Source: Larix kaempferi | Taxonomy: Eukaryota > Streptophyta > Pinopsida > Pinales > Pinaceae | Assembly (NCBI GenBank): GCA_027924585.1 | Contig: BSBM01000461.1 | Location: 4,090,501-4,154,500, forward strand | DNA length: 64,000 bases | Direction: 5' to 3' | In this document: piece by piece, positions 45,020-55,811 of the stretch | How positions within the stretch are numbered: the stretch's first letter is position 1 | How the letters are laid out: each line of letters opens with the position of its first letter | Notes under the pieces: model-generated | What the model saw: only the letters and a program-made list of their open reading frames with translations | What the model was told of the DNA's origin: nothing | The model's database searches: none | Program-made: the position numbers and the translations under genes

Positions 45020-45033
45020 CATATGTAATAGTG
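45020..45033 (-). repeat. Right terminal inverted repeat of CACTA
   Basis: CATATGTAATAGTG ends in the canonical TAGTG and is followed by the ACT duplication. Confidence 0.7.
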
Positions 45034-46110
45034 ACTGTAGGCACAGAAAGTTGGCACTACGTGCCTTAATATTAGCCAATTTTGACTTGTTCGGAGAGAT
45101 AAAAGACTACTTCTTTATAACTAAATTACAAAACATAGGAAATGAGCATGACCATGAGTTTCTTTGGACAAAAAATGCTCATATGTATCGATAGTTTATT
45201 GATGTGGACATAATAATATTTGTTCACAAATACCTGTCTTTTGACTCTTAACTTATTATAGATGACTTGGCGAAGGTCCAGACACATCATCATACAAAGA
45301 GTTGCAAAAAATACCGGCATTCCAATTACAAATTTTATTTTCCTTTCCCTCCAATGAACAAAACATCTATTTTGCAACCCTTGGAAAATCCTGATGATAG
45401 CACTATTAACAAACAAACAAAAAACATTCTCCCTTCTAAAGCATAAAAGCTATTATAAGAACATGTCCTTTGACATGTTCCTTGCATACCTTAACATAAC
45501 TAAAGACAAATACATTTTTCATTTGTGCATAGTACTGCTGCGTCCTTCTTTTCTCCTAAAAAGAGATTCATCTAATGTATGGATCAATTCCTTTTGCAAA
45601 CAAATACCAAATTTATGGAATGAAAATACAGATGCCCAATTCATATTGGATGCATATGCTACAACTACATACTATAGCTATTACATTACAAAAATGGATC
45701 AGAAAATGACATCCACATTAAAAAAAGAAGGGAAAAATGCTTACTTGAAAATGATGGAAAAATTGATACAATTCACAAGCTCGACAATGCACTTCTCAAT
45801 ATGCAACAAATGTCAATTCGCCAAGCTATATATATCGTTCTTTCCTTACCACTATAATTAGCTTCTAGGAAACAATAATCATTAATACTAGACCTGTTGA
45901 TAAAAGAACATACGTGCTAAAAAAACCTAAACTATTGCAACAAGAACCAGATGATTTAGAGAACATTTTGTTCCTGTCGCTTATTAATAAATACATTACA
46001 TGACCCATTGAACTTGAGCACATATGTTTGGTCGAGTATGCTTCTTTCTACACATGCTCAAAATATTGTCTAAGAAAACAAAGGCATAATGCTACAATAC
46101 GATACGATAC
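45034..46110 (+). pseudogene. Helitron helicase-like gene, second part
   Basis: It continues the protein interrupted at 14202. Starting in the codon shared across the junction it reads RHRKLALRALI, then FFITKLQNIGNEHDHEFLW, the HUH-type Rep region with paired His in THHHTKSCKK near 45280, then KFYFPFPPM. The block WINSFCKQIPNLW followed by DAQFILDAYATT is at 45590-45660, and DKRTYVLKKPKLLQQEPDD near 45900, then NILFLSLINKYI. Stops and frameshifts occur throughout. The ATPase/helicase domain that should follow is not visible before the next element at 46.4 kb. Confidence 0.88.
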
Positions 46111-46439
46111 AATCAACATAAAGATCCATAAAAAAAATTAGAGAAAAAATGATGCTCTTTGTACCCTTTAAACAAAGTGAAATTACTAGATTAAACAAAA
46201 ATTCAAAACATAGCCAGAAGCATATCTATCGTAGAAACTACTCATAGATTGGATTGAAAAAAAATTCATAGCTAAGTCAAAAATAACCTAGGGTGACATG
46301 GACATAGATTCTAAAGAAATTGACTCTAAAAATGAACAACTGTTTATGGTCCAAGCAATTGATCAGTACCAAAATTATTTGTTGTGGAGCCTGATGATCT
46401 TCATGATTAAGAGATATTGTTGTTTAGTCGTGTTTGTAC
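46111..46439. other. Possible tail of the Helitron gene
   Basis: The open stretch starting at 46298 (DSKEIDSKNEQLFMVQAIDQY) might be a degenerate continuation. I cannot support it further. Confidence 0.3.
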
Positions 46440-46860
46440 CCCAGTTTTATATGTTGTGTAGTTGGAGTGTACACTCATCCCTGCAAGGGTTCAGGGGCGA
46501 AGCCCAAGAAATAAAATTTTATTTCCTTGTAAAATGTTGTAATTTCATAGTCATGAATTGGTAATTAATGGGTGATGTACGATCCCATGGTATTGGGTAT
46601 CCTTTGGTATTTTACCATGGTAATCCCTCTTTAAAAGGAAGGCATTGAAATATGGTTGTGTATTGTAGAGTATTGTAGTGTTGTAAACATCTCTATGATT
46701 GTGTAAGAGAGACCATGAGAGAGTGAAGAGGAAGTTTCAATGGATGTGTTGCGGGTTGTATCCCTTCATTTTGTTGGATGGTATAATAAAACGATTGAAA
46801 ATTTCTCGGTGGATGTAGCCCAAATTGTGTGAACCACGCATATTGGTGTCTCTCTTGTAT
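46440..46860 (+). mobile_element. LTR-like or TRIM-like fragment
   Basis: CCCTCTTTAAAAGG is followed by GTTGTATCCC and then by GGTGGATGTAGCCCAAATTG with GTGAACCACGCATAT, the arrangement found at the R/U5 end of many plant Copia LTRs and TRIMs. Ends and target duplication were not found. The 135-codon open frame on the other strand is not a gene. Confidence 0.4.
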
Positions 46861-48158
46861 TTTGTTTATGTGTTTTATTTCTGCATATTTTTTTATGCTT
46901 GTTCTACGATCCCTCTTTTTTAACAAAAATGACCTATCTACATGTGATAGATATGCCATTAAAATGACCTTATGCAAAAAACATTCTCTAGAAATCCTAC
47001 ATCTAGTGTTGATAAGACATTTGAAACCATTAAACAACCATATATCATGAACAAAGAACCTTAATATGATATTATAGAAAATCTTAGCAAATATCAACAA
47101 TCAATAGAAAAAGAAATCATAAGAAGAAATCAAAATGATCCAAAAAATCCAATCCATTGTGTTATACCTAAAAGTTACACTTCGAGCCTTAATGTCGCAT
47201 CTTCATGACATATGACCTTGTGATGCTTCCTCCTAATATGTGTTGTACCTTGTTGGTTCCCTCCTTGGCTTCATTTGGACACCTAGGAAACAAATCCAAC
47301 CTCTTCTGGACAAGTGACAGCTCAATGGGCCAAGTGTCACCTTAATTGACCCTGTTTGCCCTAATTTTCATGGCCTGTCCATAGCCGAGAACGCGAAAAT
47401 CCTATAGTTTCGCGTGTTGCATAACTGTTGGGGCATGAAAATGACAACATTTTCGCATGTTTCTTAGCTTCTAGGGCGCGATAATTTCATAACAACCTTT
47501 GTGCATGTATTTTGGATCTTCAACCTTCAAGAGATTTCTTTGGGATTGGCTCACCTGATTTGATCTCAACCTCTTCTCCTTGTTGAGCCTGGTTGATCCA
47601 CTAAAATCTCGCTAGATCCACCTTCCTCTCCCTATGGTTAACTTTCCAAGTACTATAAAGGAGAGGCCATCCATGAGCGAAAGGGAAGACAATTTGGGAT
47701 ATCAAACCTATGATCCTAGAAGGTTTGCAGAGATAGCTAAAGGGAGGAAGCTTTGGAGCTGGAGATTGCTTGGACATCAAGGAACTCTTTGTAAGTGTCT
47801 TCAAGTTTCTAATTAATAATAACTTGTCTTGTTTCCCACTTTGTGTGTGTTATGTTTCAATCATTGCCATGAAGTGTATTTAGTAGAATTTAGATCTAAC
47901 TTGTATTTCAAGGTATTTGGAAGATCGTTTGTTTTTCTTTGTTTGATCTTGACATGTTCAACTTGGGATATTCAAGACTAAAGCCATCTGCGGGATGAAC
48001 GTCTGATTTAGGGTGAGTGGCATTCATTCTCCATTCTCAAGTACATTTAATCTTGATGTATGAGTTTGATTTAGGATTTCAAGGGTGCATTGGTTGTATA
48101 TTGTCTTAGATTAGGCATAGTTAAAGCTGGTTTGATCTAAGAGAACCTCTTCTTATCC
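46861..48158 (+). other. Possible Gypsy LTR or leader, non-coding
   Basis: No gene. The words GGCCTGTCCATA and CGCGAAAAT at 47371-47400 recur at 49676-49750. The stretch ends just before a Tat-type primer-like word TGGTGACTCTGCTGG (48187-48201), so this may be the LTR and leader start of the element whose gag lies at 55.8 kb. Confidence 0.35.
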
Positions 48159-49139
48159 ATAGGAAGAAAGCTCGACCACAGAAAATGGTGACTCTGCTGG
48201 TTTAATTTCAGTTTCTATTTTTTTTCTTATGAAATTTGGTTTTCATTTTCAATTAAATCCCTTCTTCTCTGCATACTTTTCATTAGTGAACTTCTGACAT
48301 TAAGTTGGGCCTCAACATCTTGTCTCCTGGGTCTGCAAAACCCTAGAAAAATAAAAAAAAAATTCTTAAAACTCGCCCTTACTTTCCCACTACATACATT
48401 AGAGGAGATTTGGGTAAGAAATGGGCCTCCTAAGGAAAATAATAAAATAATAGTAGATAGAGAGTAAAAAAACTACTTTTTGGATCGTATTTTCAACTTA
48501 TCTCCCTGTATGATTACTCAAATTTCAAGCGGGAGGACTCATTGGATGCATAATTAAATTATGCATCTAATGAGTACCGATGTTGCATACTTTTAACAAC
48601 ATCCACACCATGAAAAATTGAAAATACATTAAATAAAACGTGTTTCTAGTGAGAGAAAACACGTTTTTAATGTATTTTTGATTTTTCATGGTGTGGATGT
48701 TGTTAAAAGTATGCAACATCGGTACTCGTTGGATGCATAATTTAATTATGCATCCAAGGAGTCCTCCCACTTGAAATTTGAGTAATCATACAGGGAGATA
48801 AGTTGAAAATACGATCCAAAAAGTAGCTTTTTTACTCTCTATTTACTATTTATTTATTATTTTCCTTAGGAGGCCCATTTTTTACCCAAATTTCCTCTAA
48901 TGTATGCAGTGGGAAAGTAAGGACGAGTTTTAAGAATTTATTTTTATTTTTCTAGGGTTTTGCTGACCGAGGGGACAAGATGTTGAGGCTCAACTTAATG
49001 TCAGAAGTTCACTGATGAAAAATATGTAGAGAAGAAGGGATTTAATTGAAAATGAAAACCAAATTTCATAAAAAAAATAATAGAAACTGAAATTAAACCA
49101 GCGGAGTCACCATTTTCTGTGGTAAAGCTTTCTTCCTAT
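48159..49139. repeat. Long foldback element 1 (inverted repeat)
   Basis: A near-perfect inverted repeat with two arms of about 485 bases, centred near 48650 on CTAGTGAGAG. Inner arms: AAAACGTGTTT at 48635 pairs with AAACACGTTTT ending 48667; outer arms: ATAGGAAGAAAGCT at 48159 pairs with AGCTTTCTTCCTAT ending 49139. Mismatches are few. It has no coding capacity, and a transcript would fold into a hairpin of about 1 kb. Confidence 0.92.
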
Positions 49140-49599
49140 TTTAAAACTAAAAAAGGGAGCACCTAAAAAAATTGGAGGGAAAAAATAAAAACTACTTTTT
49201 TGGATCGTATTTTCAACTTATCTCCTTGTAGGTTTACTCAAATTTCAAGCAGGAGGACTCCTTGGATGCATAATTAAATTATGCATCTGACGAGTACCCA
49301 TGTTGCATACTTTTAACAACATCCACACCATGAAAAATCGAAAATACATTAAAAACAAACGTGTTTCTAGTGAGAGAAAACACGTTTTTAATGTATTTTC
49401 GATTTTTCATGGTGTGGATGTTGTTAAAAGTATGCAACATGGGTACTTGTTGGATGCATAATTTAATTATGCATCCAACGAGTCCTCCTGCTTGAAATTT
49501 GAGTAAACCTACAAGGAGATAAGTTGAAAATACAATCCAAAAAAGTAGTTTTTATTTTTTCCCTCCAATTTTTTAGGTGCCCCATTTTTTAATTTTAAA
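49140..49599. repeat. Long foldback element 2 (inverted repeat)
   Basis: A second hairpin with arms of about 228 bases, centred near 49372. Its central 370 bases match those of foldback 1 closely, but its outer arms (AAACTAAAAAAGGGAGCACC) differ. It begins where foldback 1 ends. Confidence 0.92.
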
Positions 49600-51225
49600 G
49601 CATTTTGATTGGCTAATACATGATGACATGGAATTTGTATTATTTTTGGAAGGACCATTTTAAATTGAAATTTCGCGGCCTGTCCATACCTACTTGAGTG
49701 AAAATTCCTACATTTTTGTGCCCCCCCTGCTATGCAAAACGCGAAAATACCTAATTTTAGCCCCTGGGGTGCCTAGAGACCCGCGAAAACTCTCTGTGAA
49801 AGGTTATTTTTTGGTTTTTTGCTTGGTTCATAATTTTTGGTTTTTGATCTCCTGCTCCAGCTTGCTTTTGTTGACAGTGGTCAGACTTCTGTGACCTGCA
49901 TGACTGCACTACATCACTTGCATTTTGTTTCTTTTTGGAACCTTTGACCTTTGCTTGATTTTCAGAATCCTTTTGTAGCCACTTTGAGCAGTTTAGTAGA
50001 TAGGTCACTATTTGAGTGTAGCCTACACATCCATCACTCACTGCACTTGGTCTGCACATTCACCCTGACATCCATTAGCAAATTTTCAAGTTATCTTGGC
50101 TTACGTCATTTATTTCTTAGGTTCTGGATTTTATGAGTTTATGTGAGATGGTGAATTAGGTCATTTACCTTCTTGCCATATTTGCACATTTTGGTCATTT
50201 TTGAATATTCAAGGTCACTTTATCTTATACATCTGAATCCCTGAGTACAATATTGGAAAGATTACATTGTTTTGAAAAACATCTTTACATCTTTTTTCCA
50301 TAAAATTGATATTTAAGAACTTTTTCAAAGCTTTCTTTCTCTCTTGTTGAAAAGATCAATGTTGTTTTTGCATTTAGAAGGCATCTCTCTACTTTTACTT
50401 GTCATGTACTTTGCTCATTAGAAGTAGAGAAATATTTGTTGGAATCATTCTTAAAGAGTACTTTTAGTTTGGCACATAAAAACAAAAATTGAGTGGTTTT
50501 CATCTTTGAGTTAGTTTGCATTTGCATTTTGCTCTGAGGATCAAAGAACTCTCTCCTTACTGTAGCTAGATATTCATTGAAAAGAAAGGAATATTTGATT
50601 CATTTGCATATGCATGGTTTGATTCAAAACATCATCCAGTTGAACTTCCATTCACCTGATTGAGTAAAACAACAAACCACTAAAATCTATCTCCCCAACT
50701 CAACACATATTAACCTTGTTTGAGGATAAAAAATAATCTGTTAGTTAGGTAGGAAACCGGGGATAGGAATCCAAACAGTTCCCCCTTGTCATTTTCATCT
50801 GATACATAGTTTCTTTCCACTAGGGTACTAAAATCCTCTTGTACTTATTGACACGGTCATCGATTAGTTTTTGGGGAGGGCCTCCCGTTCCATGGGGGTA
50901 AGCAATGAGGACAGGTTCTAGACGGTCTTTGTGGAATGCCACACTCCACTTAGCGCCTAAGGACATCTATCCATTGTATTCCTTTTATTTTACCGTATAG
51001 GTGATACGAGGGCTCAAAGGCAGAAGCTTCAGTTAACCTTCTTTGATGTGTCATGAATGAGGTATCTTAGTGACTTTTCTTCTAGGGCTCTTTTACCCAG
51101 GATCCCTTTCGGTAGAGGGATATCCTTCCACTTTGGTCTCTCATCTCATATTGTTTGACTTGGATTTCATCACCTTGCGAATGATACAATTTGATGAGGT
51201 ATCCAGATCCTAGCTAGGAATTTTG
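49600..51225 (+). other. Non-coding, probable leader of the second Tat-like element
   Basis: No supported gene. It is T-rich at 50.2-50.6 kb, as in the leader of the first Tat element read in its own sense. It ends at TTTTG (51221-51225), the target site of the chromovirus insertion, and the same stretch would continue at 55579 toward gag. Confidence 0.4.
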
Positions 51226-51612
51226 TGTTAGGAACCTATGTCAACCCTTCTCTTTACTATGTTAGTATATTGTTGTTGGACGCATATGCTTTGTAAGTCG
51301 TCCCGTAGTATTTGTTGATCCGTAGTTTATATTAGCCCATAGTATTGAACCATAGTATTGGACGCATATGCTTTGTAAGTTGTCCCGTAGTATTATATGT
51401 CCCATGGTTTTGACTCATAGTATTGGGCATAGACTTAGTATATAAGTGTGTGTCGAGGTCATTGAAGGCACCGTGAAGTTAATTGTATTGAGCTTGCTCA
51501 AAGGAGGTTTCCCCCTCGAAGTGGCCCGTGATCAATATAAAAGTGATTCTGAGTTCTATTATTTCTGATATCTCATGTATTTGCATTAATTAATTACTGT
51601 AGGTTCTTCACA
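51226..51612 (+). mobile_element. Chromovirus 5' LTR
   Basis: TGTTAGGAACC to GGTTCTTCACA; TATA box TATATAA at 51439-51445. It contains the word GGACGCATATGCTTTGTAAG twice, 82 bases apart. Confidence 0.95.
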
Positions 51613-51614
51613 TC

Positions 51615-51626
51615 TGGTATCAGAGC
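51615..51626 (+). promoter_or_regulatory. Chromovirus primer-binding site (tRNA-iMet)
   Basis: TGGTATCAGAGC, two bases after the LTR end. Confidence 0.95.
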
Positions 51627-52682
51627 ACTTTCTTGGGCTCATTGGGTGGAATTTCTGCCAAATTTTTTTTTCGCATGTGTTGTAGCTTCGGATTTGGGAA
51701 TAATCCCTATCCGCTTAACTGTGGGAAGTACTTGGGCATAAGCCCTAAAACTCATTGTGAGGAGTACCAACGGAACCCCAAAGTAGCTGGCCCATTGAGA
51801 GGACCTTCCAGCGAAAAGGGCAACAACCCCTACCTGATTGAGTAGTTTCCATCCGTGAGGTAAAATGAGAGCTGTCGTTTGTGGCAAAGTGGTTATCAAT
51901 TTTACCTAAGCCGTGGAGTGAGGGGTACTGCCCCAATACGCAAGCCGTCAGACAACATTGGTGTCCGAGTGAAACACCTGAACTGTTAGGAAGCCATACA
52001 TACCTGGGGTCCATATCTATTTTCAGTTGAACTGTTGCCGATCACTTCCACTCCAGATCCAGCCGTTTCAGATCTATTTTGAAAGTCATTCCAAATCCAG
52101 TCGCCATTTCAGATCCAGCCATTTTCGATCCCTTCCGTGCCATTGCAGATCCATCTGTTGCGGATCCCTTCCGCGCTGCTGTTGCCGATCCATTTCTGAA
52201 AAAAGAAAAAAAAATCAGTTTTTTCTCCATATCTCCCTTGTTTTCACTCTGTTTCCCTTGAAATTTCCGGGGAACCCCTGTCATCCCATTCTGCATCTTT
52301 CATTCCTAAGGACCCTATCCCCAATTCCCCTTCCCAACGCCTGAAATCCCACATTTGTTTATTTTTAGGGTTTCCCATAACTTCCTCAGATTTCACCCAA
52401 TCACCTTCAAATTTTACCACAGAGTTCCTTTCTGAATTCTACTTCTTTGTCCCTCTCTGCCAAATTTTCTCATCCTATCACCCCGCTTCTGAAATTCTCC
52501 TTTTTGCTTTCTTGTCCTTTCGACAGTGTCCAAAATCTAGTCAAACCCCAATTACCCATCAGATTGTTTCCCCAATCCAAATTTCCCTTTACTAAAACAT
52601 CTTTTGTTTGTGTTTTTCTACCCATTCCACCAAAAAAAAAAAAAACCTGGTTATGGTTGTCCCCCGTGCAGGAGCACACACC
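51627..52682 (+). other. Chromovirus leader
   Basis: Untranslated leader of about 1.05 kb with a short repeat at 52040-52200 (GATCC[AC], CCGATC and CATTTC words, CAGATCCAGCC twice) and an A15 run near 52632. The open frames here have no family resemblance. Confidence 0.6.
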
Positions 52683-53663
52683 ATGGAGGAAGCACTTGTA
52701 GCCATCCAAACAAAACTCCAAGATCTGGATGAAAAATTTCTCGGCCTCCATCTTCAACATTCAGCCATGAATAATACCAGATAGCCAGAATCTTTTGCAG
52801 CCACCGGGTTCTCTTCTTCTAGCAATTTTCGTGGGCCGAAGCTTGATTTTCCTCACTTCAATGGTACTGATTCGACTGGATGGATATATTGAGCAGAACA
52901 ATATTTCAATCTGCATAATACTTCTGATGCCCAGAAAGTTCCACTTGCATCCTTTCATTTGGAACAGGAATCCCTTCAATGGTATCGTTGGTACATCAAA
53001 GCTCATCCTGAGCCAAACTAGACAGATTTTTGCCAACTCATTTTGCCATGATTTGGTCCTAGTGCTTTTGATGATTTCACAGGAGCACTCACTAAACTTC
53101 ACCAAATTGGCACAGTGAGAGAGCATCAGACAGAATTTGAAAAATTGACCAATCACACAGAAGGATTGTCTGATGAATTCTACAGGAGTTGTTTTATTAG
53201 TGGTCTCAAGGATGAAATCCGCTCAGAGGTCAAAATGTTTTGTCTCAACATAATGATGGAAGTCCTAGGGTTGGCTAAGCTGGCCGAGGACAAGATCGCA
53301 GCTCAACAACGCTCCAAACCCACCTTTGTTCCCTTCAGCAATATGGGTTCCCAACGACCTCCCATCACGCCTTCTCCTCAACCAAATCCTATCAAGCATT
53401 TGTCTGAAATAGAAATGCAGGCATGCCGAGAAAAAGGGCTTTGCTATAATTGTGATGAGAAATTCACTCAGGGACATAGATGTGTTCAACAAAAGCTCTA
53501 TCTCTTGGATGTGGATTCTCCGCCTGCCTTAGAACTTGGTGAAGAAGCTACACATACAGTAGATGATCAGGTTGACATTCAACACCATCTTGTTGACACC
53601 CCATCTCAGGATGACCCACCCGAGATCTCTCTCCATGCTGTAACCGGCATCACCACCCCATAA
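52683..53663 (+). pseudogene. Chromovirus Gag
   Basis: It starts at the ATG at 52683 (MEEALVAIQTKL). Gag blocks follow: KLDFPHFNGTDSTGW near 52840, a Trp-Tyr LQWYRW block near 52975, TKLHQIGTVREHQTEFEKL near 53100, FISGLKDEIRSEV near 53195 and the zinc knuckle GLCYNCDEKFTQGHRC near 53440. Stops (about 52783 and 52892, one near 53020) and frameshifts break the N-terminal half. The stretch 53115-53663 is open. Confidence 0.9.
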
Positions 53664-53666
53664 ACA

Positions 53667-54281
53667 ATGCGGGTCAGGGGATACTTCAAGAAGCTCCCTT
53701 TTACCATACTCATTGATTCTAGTAGCACTCATAACTTCATTGACCCTCAGATTGCCAAACAGGCTGATTGTTTTGTCTATCCTTGCTCCAACTTTGAAGT
53801 CATGGTTGCCAATGGGGGCACCTTACCTTGCAAGGGGAAGTGTCACAATGTGCGTATCTCTATGGAAGATTATAAACTACGCTCTGACATGTTTGCCTTG
53901 TCCTTAGGCGGATGTGATGTGGTTTTGGGCGTTCAATGGTTACGCACACTTGGCCCCATCTTATGGGATTTTGCTAAACTTTGGATGCAGTTTAAAGTCA
54001 ATGGGGCACAACACAAATTTATGGGCTTACAACCAGGGTCTCTCTGCATCATCAGTTCACATCACCTGGAAAAAATCCTTAAGAAGAATTCACATGGTGT
54101 CATCGCTCAGCTCAATTACATTCAGATGCACCCATCAACAGTCTCCACTACTTCCTTGGATAGCTATGCAGGTATCTTTGCTGAACCAATGCGCTTGCTG
54201 CCTTCAAGAGACCTTTCCGGTAAGAATTTAGCCACATCTACCTCTCCGCAGGAAATGATGGCTATTTTGCATGCAGTATAG
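53667..54281 (+). pseudogene. Chromovirus protease joined to an RT stub and RNase H
   Basis: The protease motif ILIDSSSTHNFID (DSG replaced by DSS) is at 53710. It is followed by CDVVLGVQWL near 53920, the flap and second protease motif, and the pre-RT phrase YAGIFAEPMRLLPSRD near 54170. Directly after it stands EMMAILHAV, an RNase H block near 54255, so essentially the whole RT (more than 500 residues of pol) is deleted in frame. Confidence 0.85.
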
Positions 54282-55170
54282 AAGTGGTAGCCATACCTAT
54301 TAGGGAATTATTTCTGCATTAAGACTGATCTCCAGAGTCTGGAAAATTTTCTGGAACAATGGGTCTCCTCCCCAACACACCTAAAATGGGTTATCCAACT
54401 CATGGGGTATCCCTATGTGATCACTTACAAGAAGGGTAAGGACAATATGGTGGAAGATGCTCCTTCTCGCACAATTGATGACCCAATTTCTCTTACAGCT
54501 CTTTCTCTGTTTGTTCCAAATTGGTTGCAATATGTTCAACAGGGATCTCTCTTCTATGAACTCCATGCTTCTTCATCAACATGGCACTCTGGGTTCTGCA
54601 AAATGTATGACCGGGAACAATGTAACTTATTTTGGCAGGGACTAAAAATGACAATTCAACAGATGGTGGGTGACGATGATACTTTCCAAGTCAACAAGGG
54701 TGAAACGACACTCCTTTCAGGATTGCTCAAACCCTTGCCCATCCTTACACAGCTTTGGCCAACTATTTCTATGGATTTCCTAGCAGCGCTCTGGTGGTAC
54801 AATACCACATCTCAAAGGTCACCATATGAAGCAGTCTATGGAAAAACACCGCCAGTTCTTCTTCCATACACCCTTAGCAGCTCCCCAGTTCAAGAAATTG
54901 ACTCGGTTCTTCGAAACCGCGATCAGATTCTTCTCATTCTACAAGACAATCTTCACATGGCCAGAATTTGCTTGAAACAACAAGCCGTTCAACACCATTC
55001 TGAGCGCATTTTCCATGTAGCTGACAGGGTTCTTATTCATCTACAGCCTTCCAAGCAATCCTCCTTGACACTCCACAGGTGTTAGTGGCCCGAAATGCAA
55101 CCCGAGGATGCTACCAGGGAACCACTCCTTCAGAGTCTACAGCAACCAAAGCTTTGAGGACAAAGCTTTT
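54282..55170 (+). pseudogene. Chromovirus RNase H, integrase and chromodomain remnants
   Basis: From 54282 comes the end of RNase H: IKTDLQSLENFLEQW, then LMGYPYVITYKKGKDNMVED near 54400. The integrase start and core are mostly gone: LWPTISMDFLAALWWYNTTS at 54750 joins the GIDFI-type D motif to the post-catalytic WWYNT block, removing the second D and the E. SPYEAVYGKTPP and RVLIHLQPSKQSS follow. The last 100 bases keep PEDATREPLLQSLQQ and EDKAFSKGEG in two frames, the tail of a chromodomain, which marks the element as a chromovirus. Confidence 0.85.
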
Positions 55171-55171
55171 T

Positions 55172-55186
55172 CTAAGGGAGAGGGGA
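55172..55186 (+). promoter_or_regulatory. Chromovirus polypurine tract
   Basis: TAAGGGAGAGGGGA immediately before the 3' LTR. Confidence 0.9.
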
Positions 55187-55573
55187 TGTTAGGAACCTAT
55201 GTCAACCCTTCTCTTTACTATGTTAGTATATTATTGTTGGACGCATATGCTTTGTAAGTCGTCCCGTAGTATTTGTTGATCCGTAGTTTATATTAGCCCA
55301 TAATATCGACCCATAGTATTGGACGCATATGCTTTGTAAGTCGTCCCGTAGTATTATATGTCCCATGGCTTTGACTCATAGTATTGGGCATAGACTTAGT
55401 ATATAAGTGTGTGTTGAGGTCATTGAAGGCACCGTGAAGTTAATTGTATTGAGCTTGCTCAAAGGAGGTTGACCCCTCGAAGTGGCCCGTGATCAATATA
55501 AAAGTGATTCTGAGTTCTGTTATTTATGATATCTCGTGTATTTGCATTAATTAATTATTGCAGGTTCTTCACA
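55187..55573 (+). mobile_element. Chromovirus 3' LTR
   Basis: 387 bp, about 3.6% different from the 5' LTR by my count; followed by TTTTG. Confidence 0.95.
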
Positions 55574-55811
55574 TTTTGCATGCTATTTCATATTTTAAGA
55601 GGGTCTTTTTTATTTCTAGTGCTGCTAGTTGGCATTCTGGCCATTTTGTTATAAGCTCGCTTGATGTGACACCGATCCTAGTCAAGTTTTTTTAGTTTGT
55701 TCTTTTTGTCCTATGAGCCTCTTCTTTTTCTAGCTCCCCTTTTGCACACTCAGTTGCTTTAGGTTTTCTGAGTTTTCACGAGACTTTCCATAGAACTATT
55801 CATCTAGTTCC

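Larger units (their letters stand above)
14203..45033 (-). mobile_element. Giant CACTA (En/Spm) transposon, nested in a Helitron
   Basis: The left end CCCTAGTACACGTG and the reverse complement of the right end, CACTATTACATATG, agree at 10 of 14 positions, so they look like a decayed CACTA terminal inverted repeat. The flanks share ACT (14200-14202 and 45034-45036), the 3-bp target duplication size of CACTA elements. Removing the interval plus one ACT joins the two Helitron halves in frame. Subterminal GTCGCTATAGCGAC repeats occur at both ends, and a TNP2 transposase lies inside on the minus strand. The length is 30831 bp, or about 23.1 kb once the Copia element and the two solo LTRs are subtracted. 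The load includes a 2.3-kb tandem array, an HSP90 fragment and a multi-exon gene with a SET segment. Confidence 0.8.
51226..55573 (+). mobile_element. Ty3-Gypsy chromovirus, internally deleted
   Basis: The LTRs 51226-51612 and 55187-55573 (387 bp each, about 14 differences) are flanked by TTTTG on both sides (51221-51225, 55574-55578). A tRNA-Met primer site and a polypurine tract are present. Gag, protease and pieces of RNase H, integrase and chromodomain remain, but most of RT and the integrase core are missing. The interior is 3.6 kb, where complete plant chromoviruses have roughly 4.5-5 kb. It is non-autonomous. Two solo LTRs of the family lie at 19485 and 40337. Confidence 0.93.

Noticed and set aside
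46693-47100. 135-codon minus-strand frame
   Set aside because: It is antisense to an LTR-like fragment and has no domain or splice context.
49757-50059. 100-codon minus-strand frame
   Set aside because: Lys/Gln-rich composition from T-rich leader DNA read antisense; no family resemblance.
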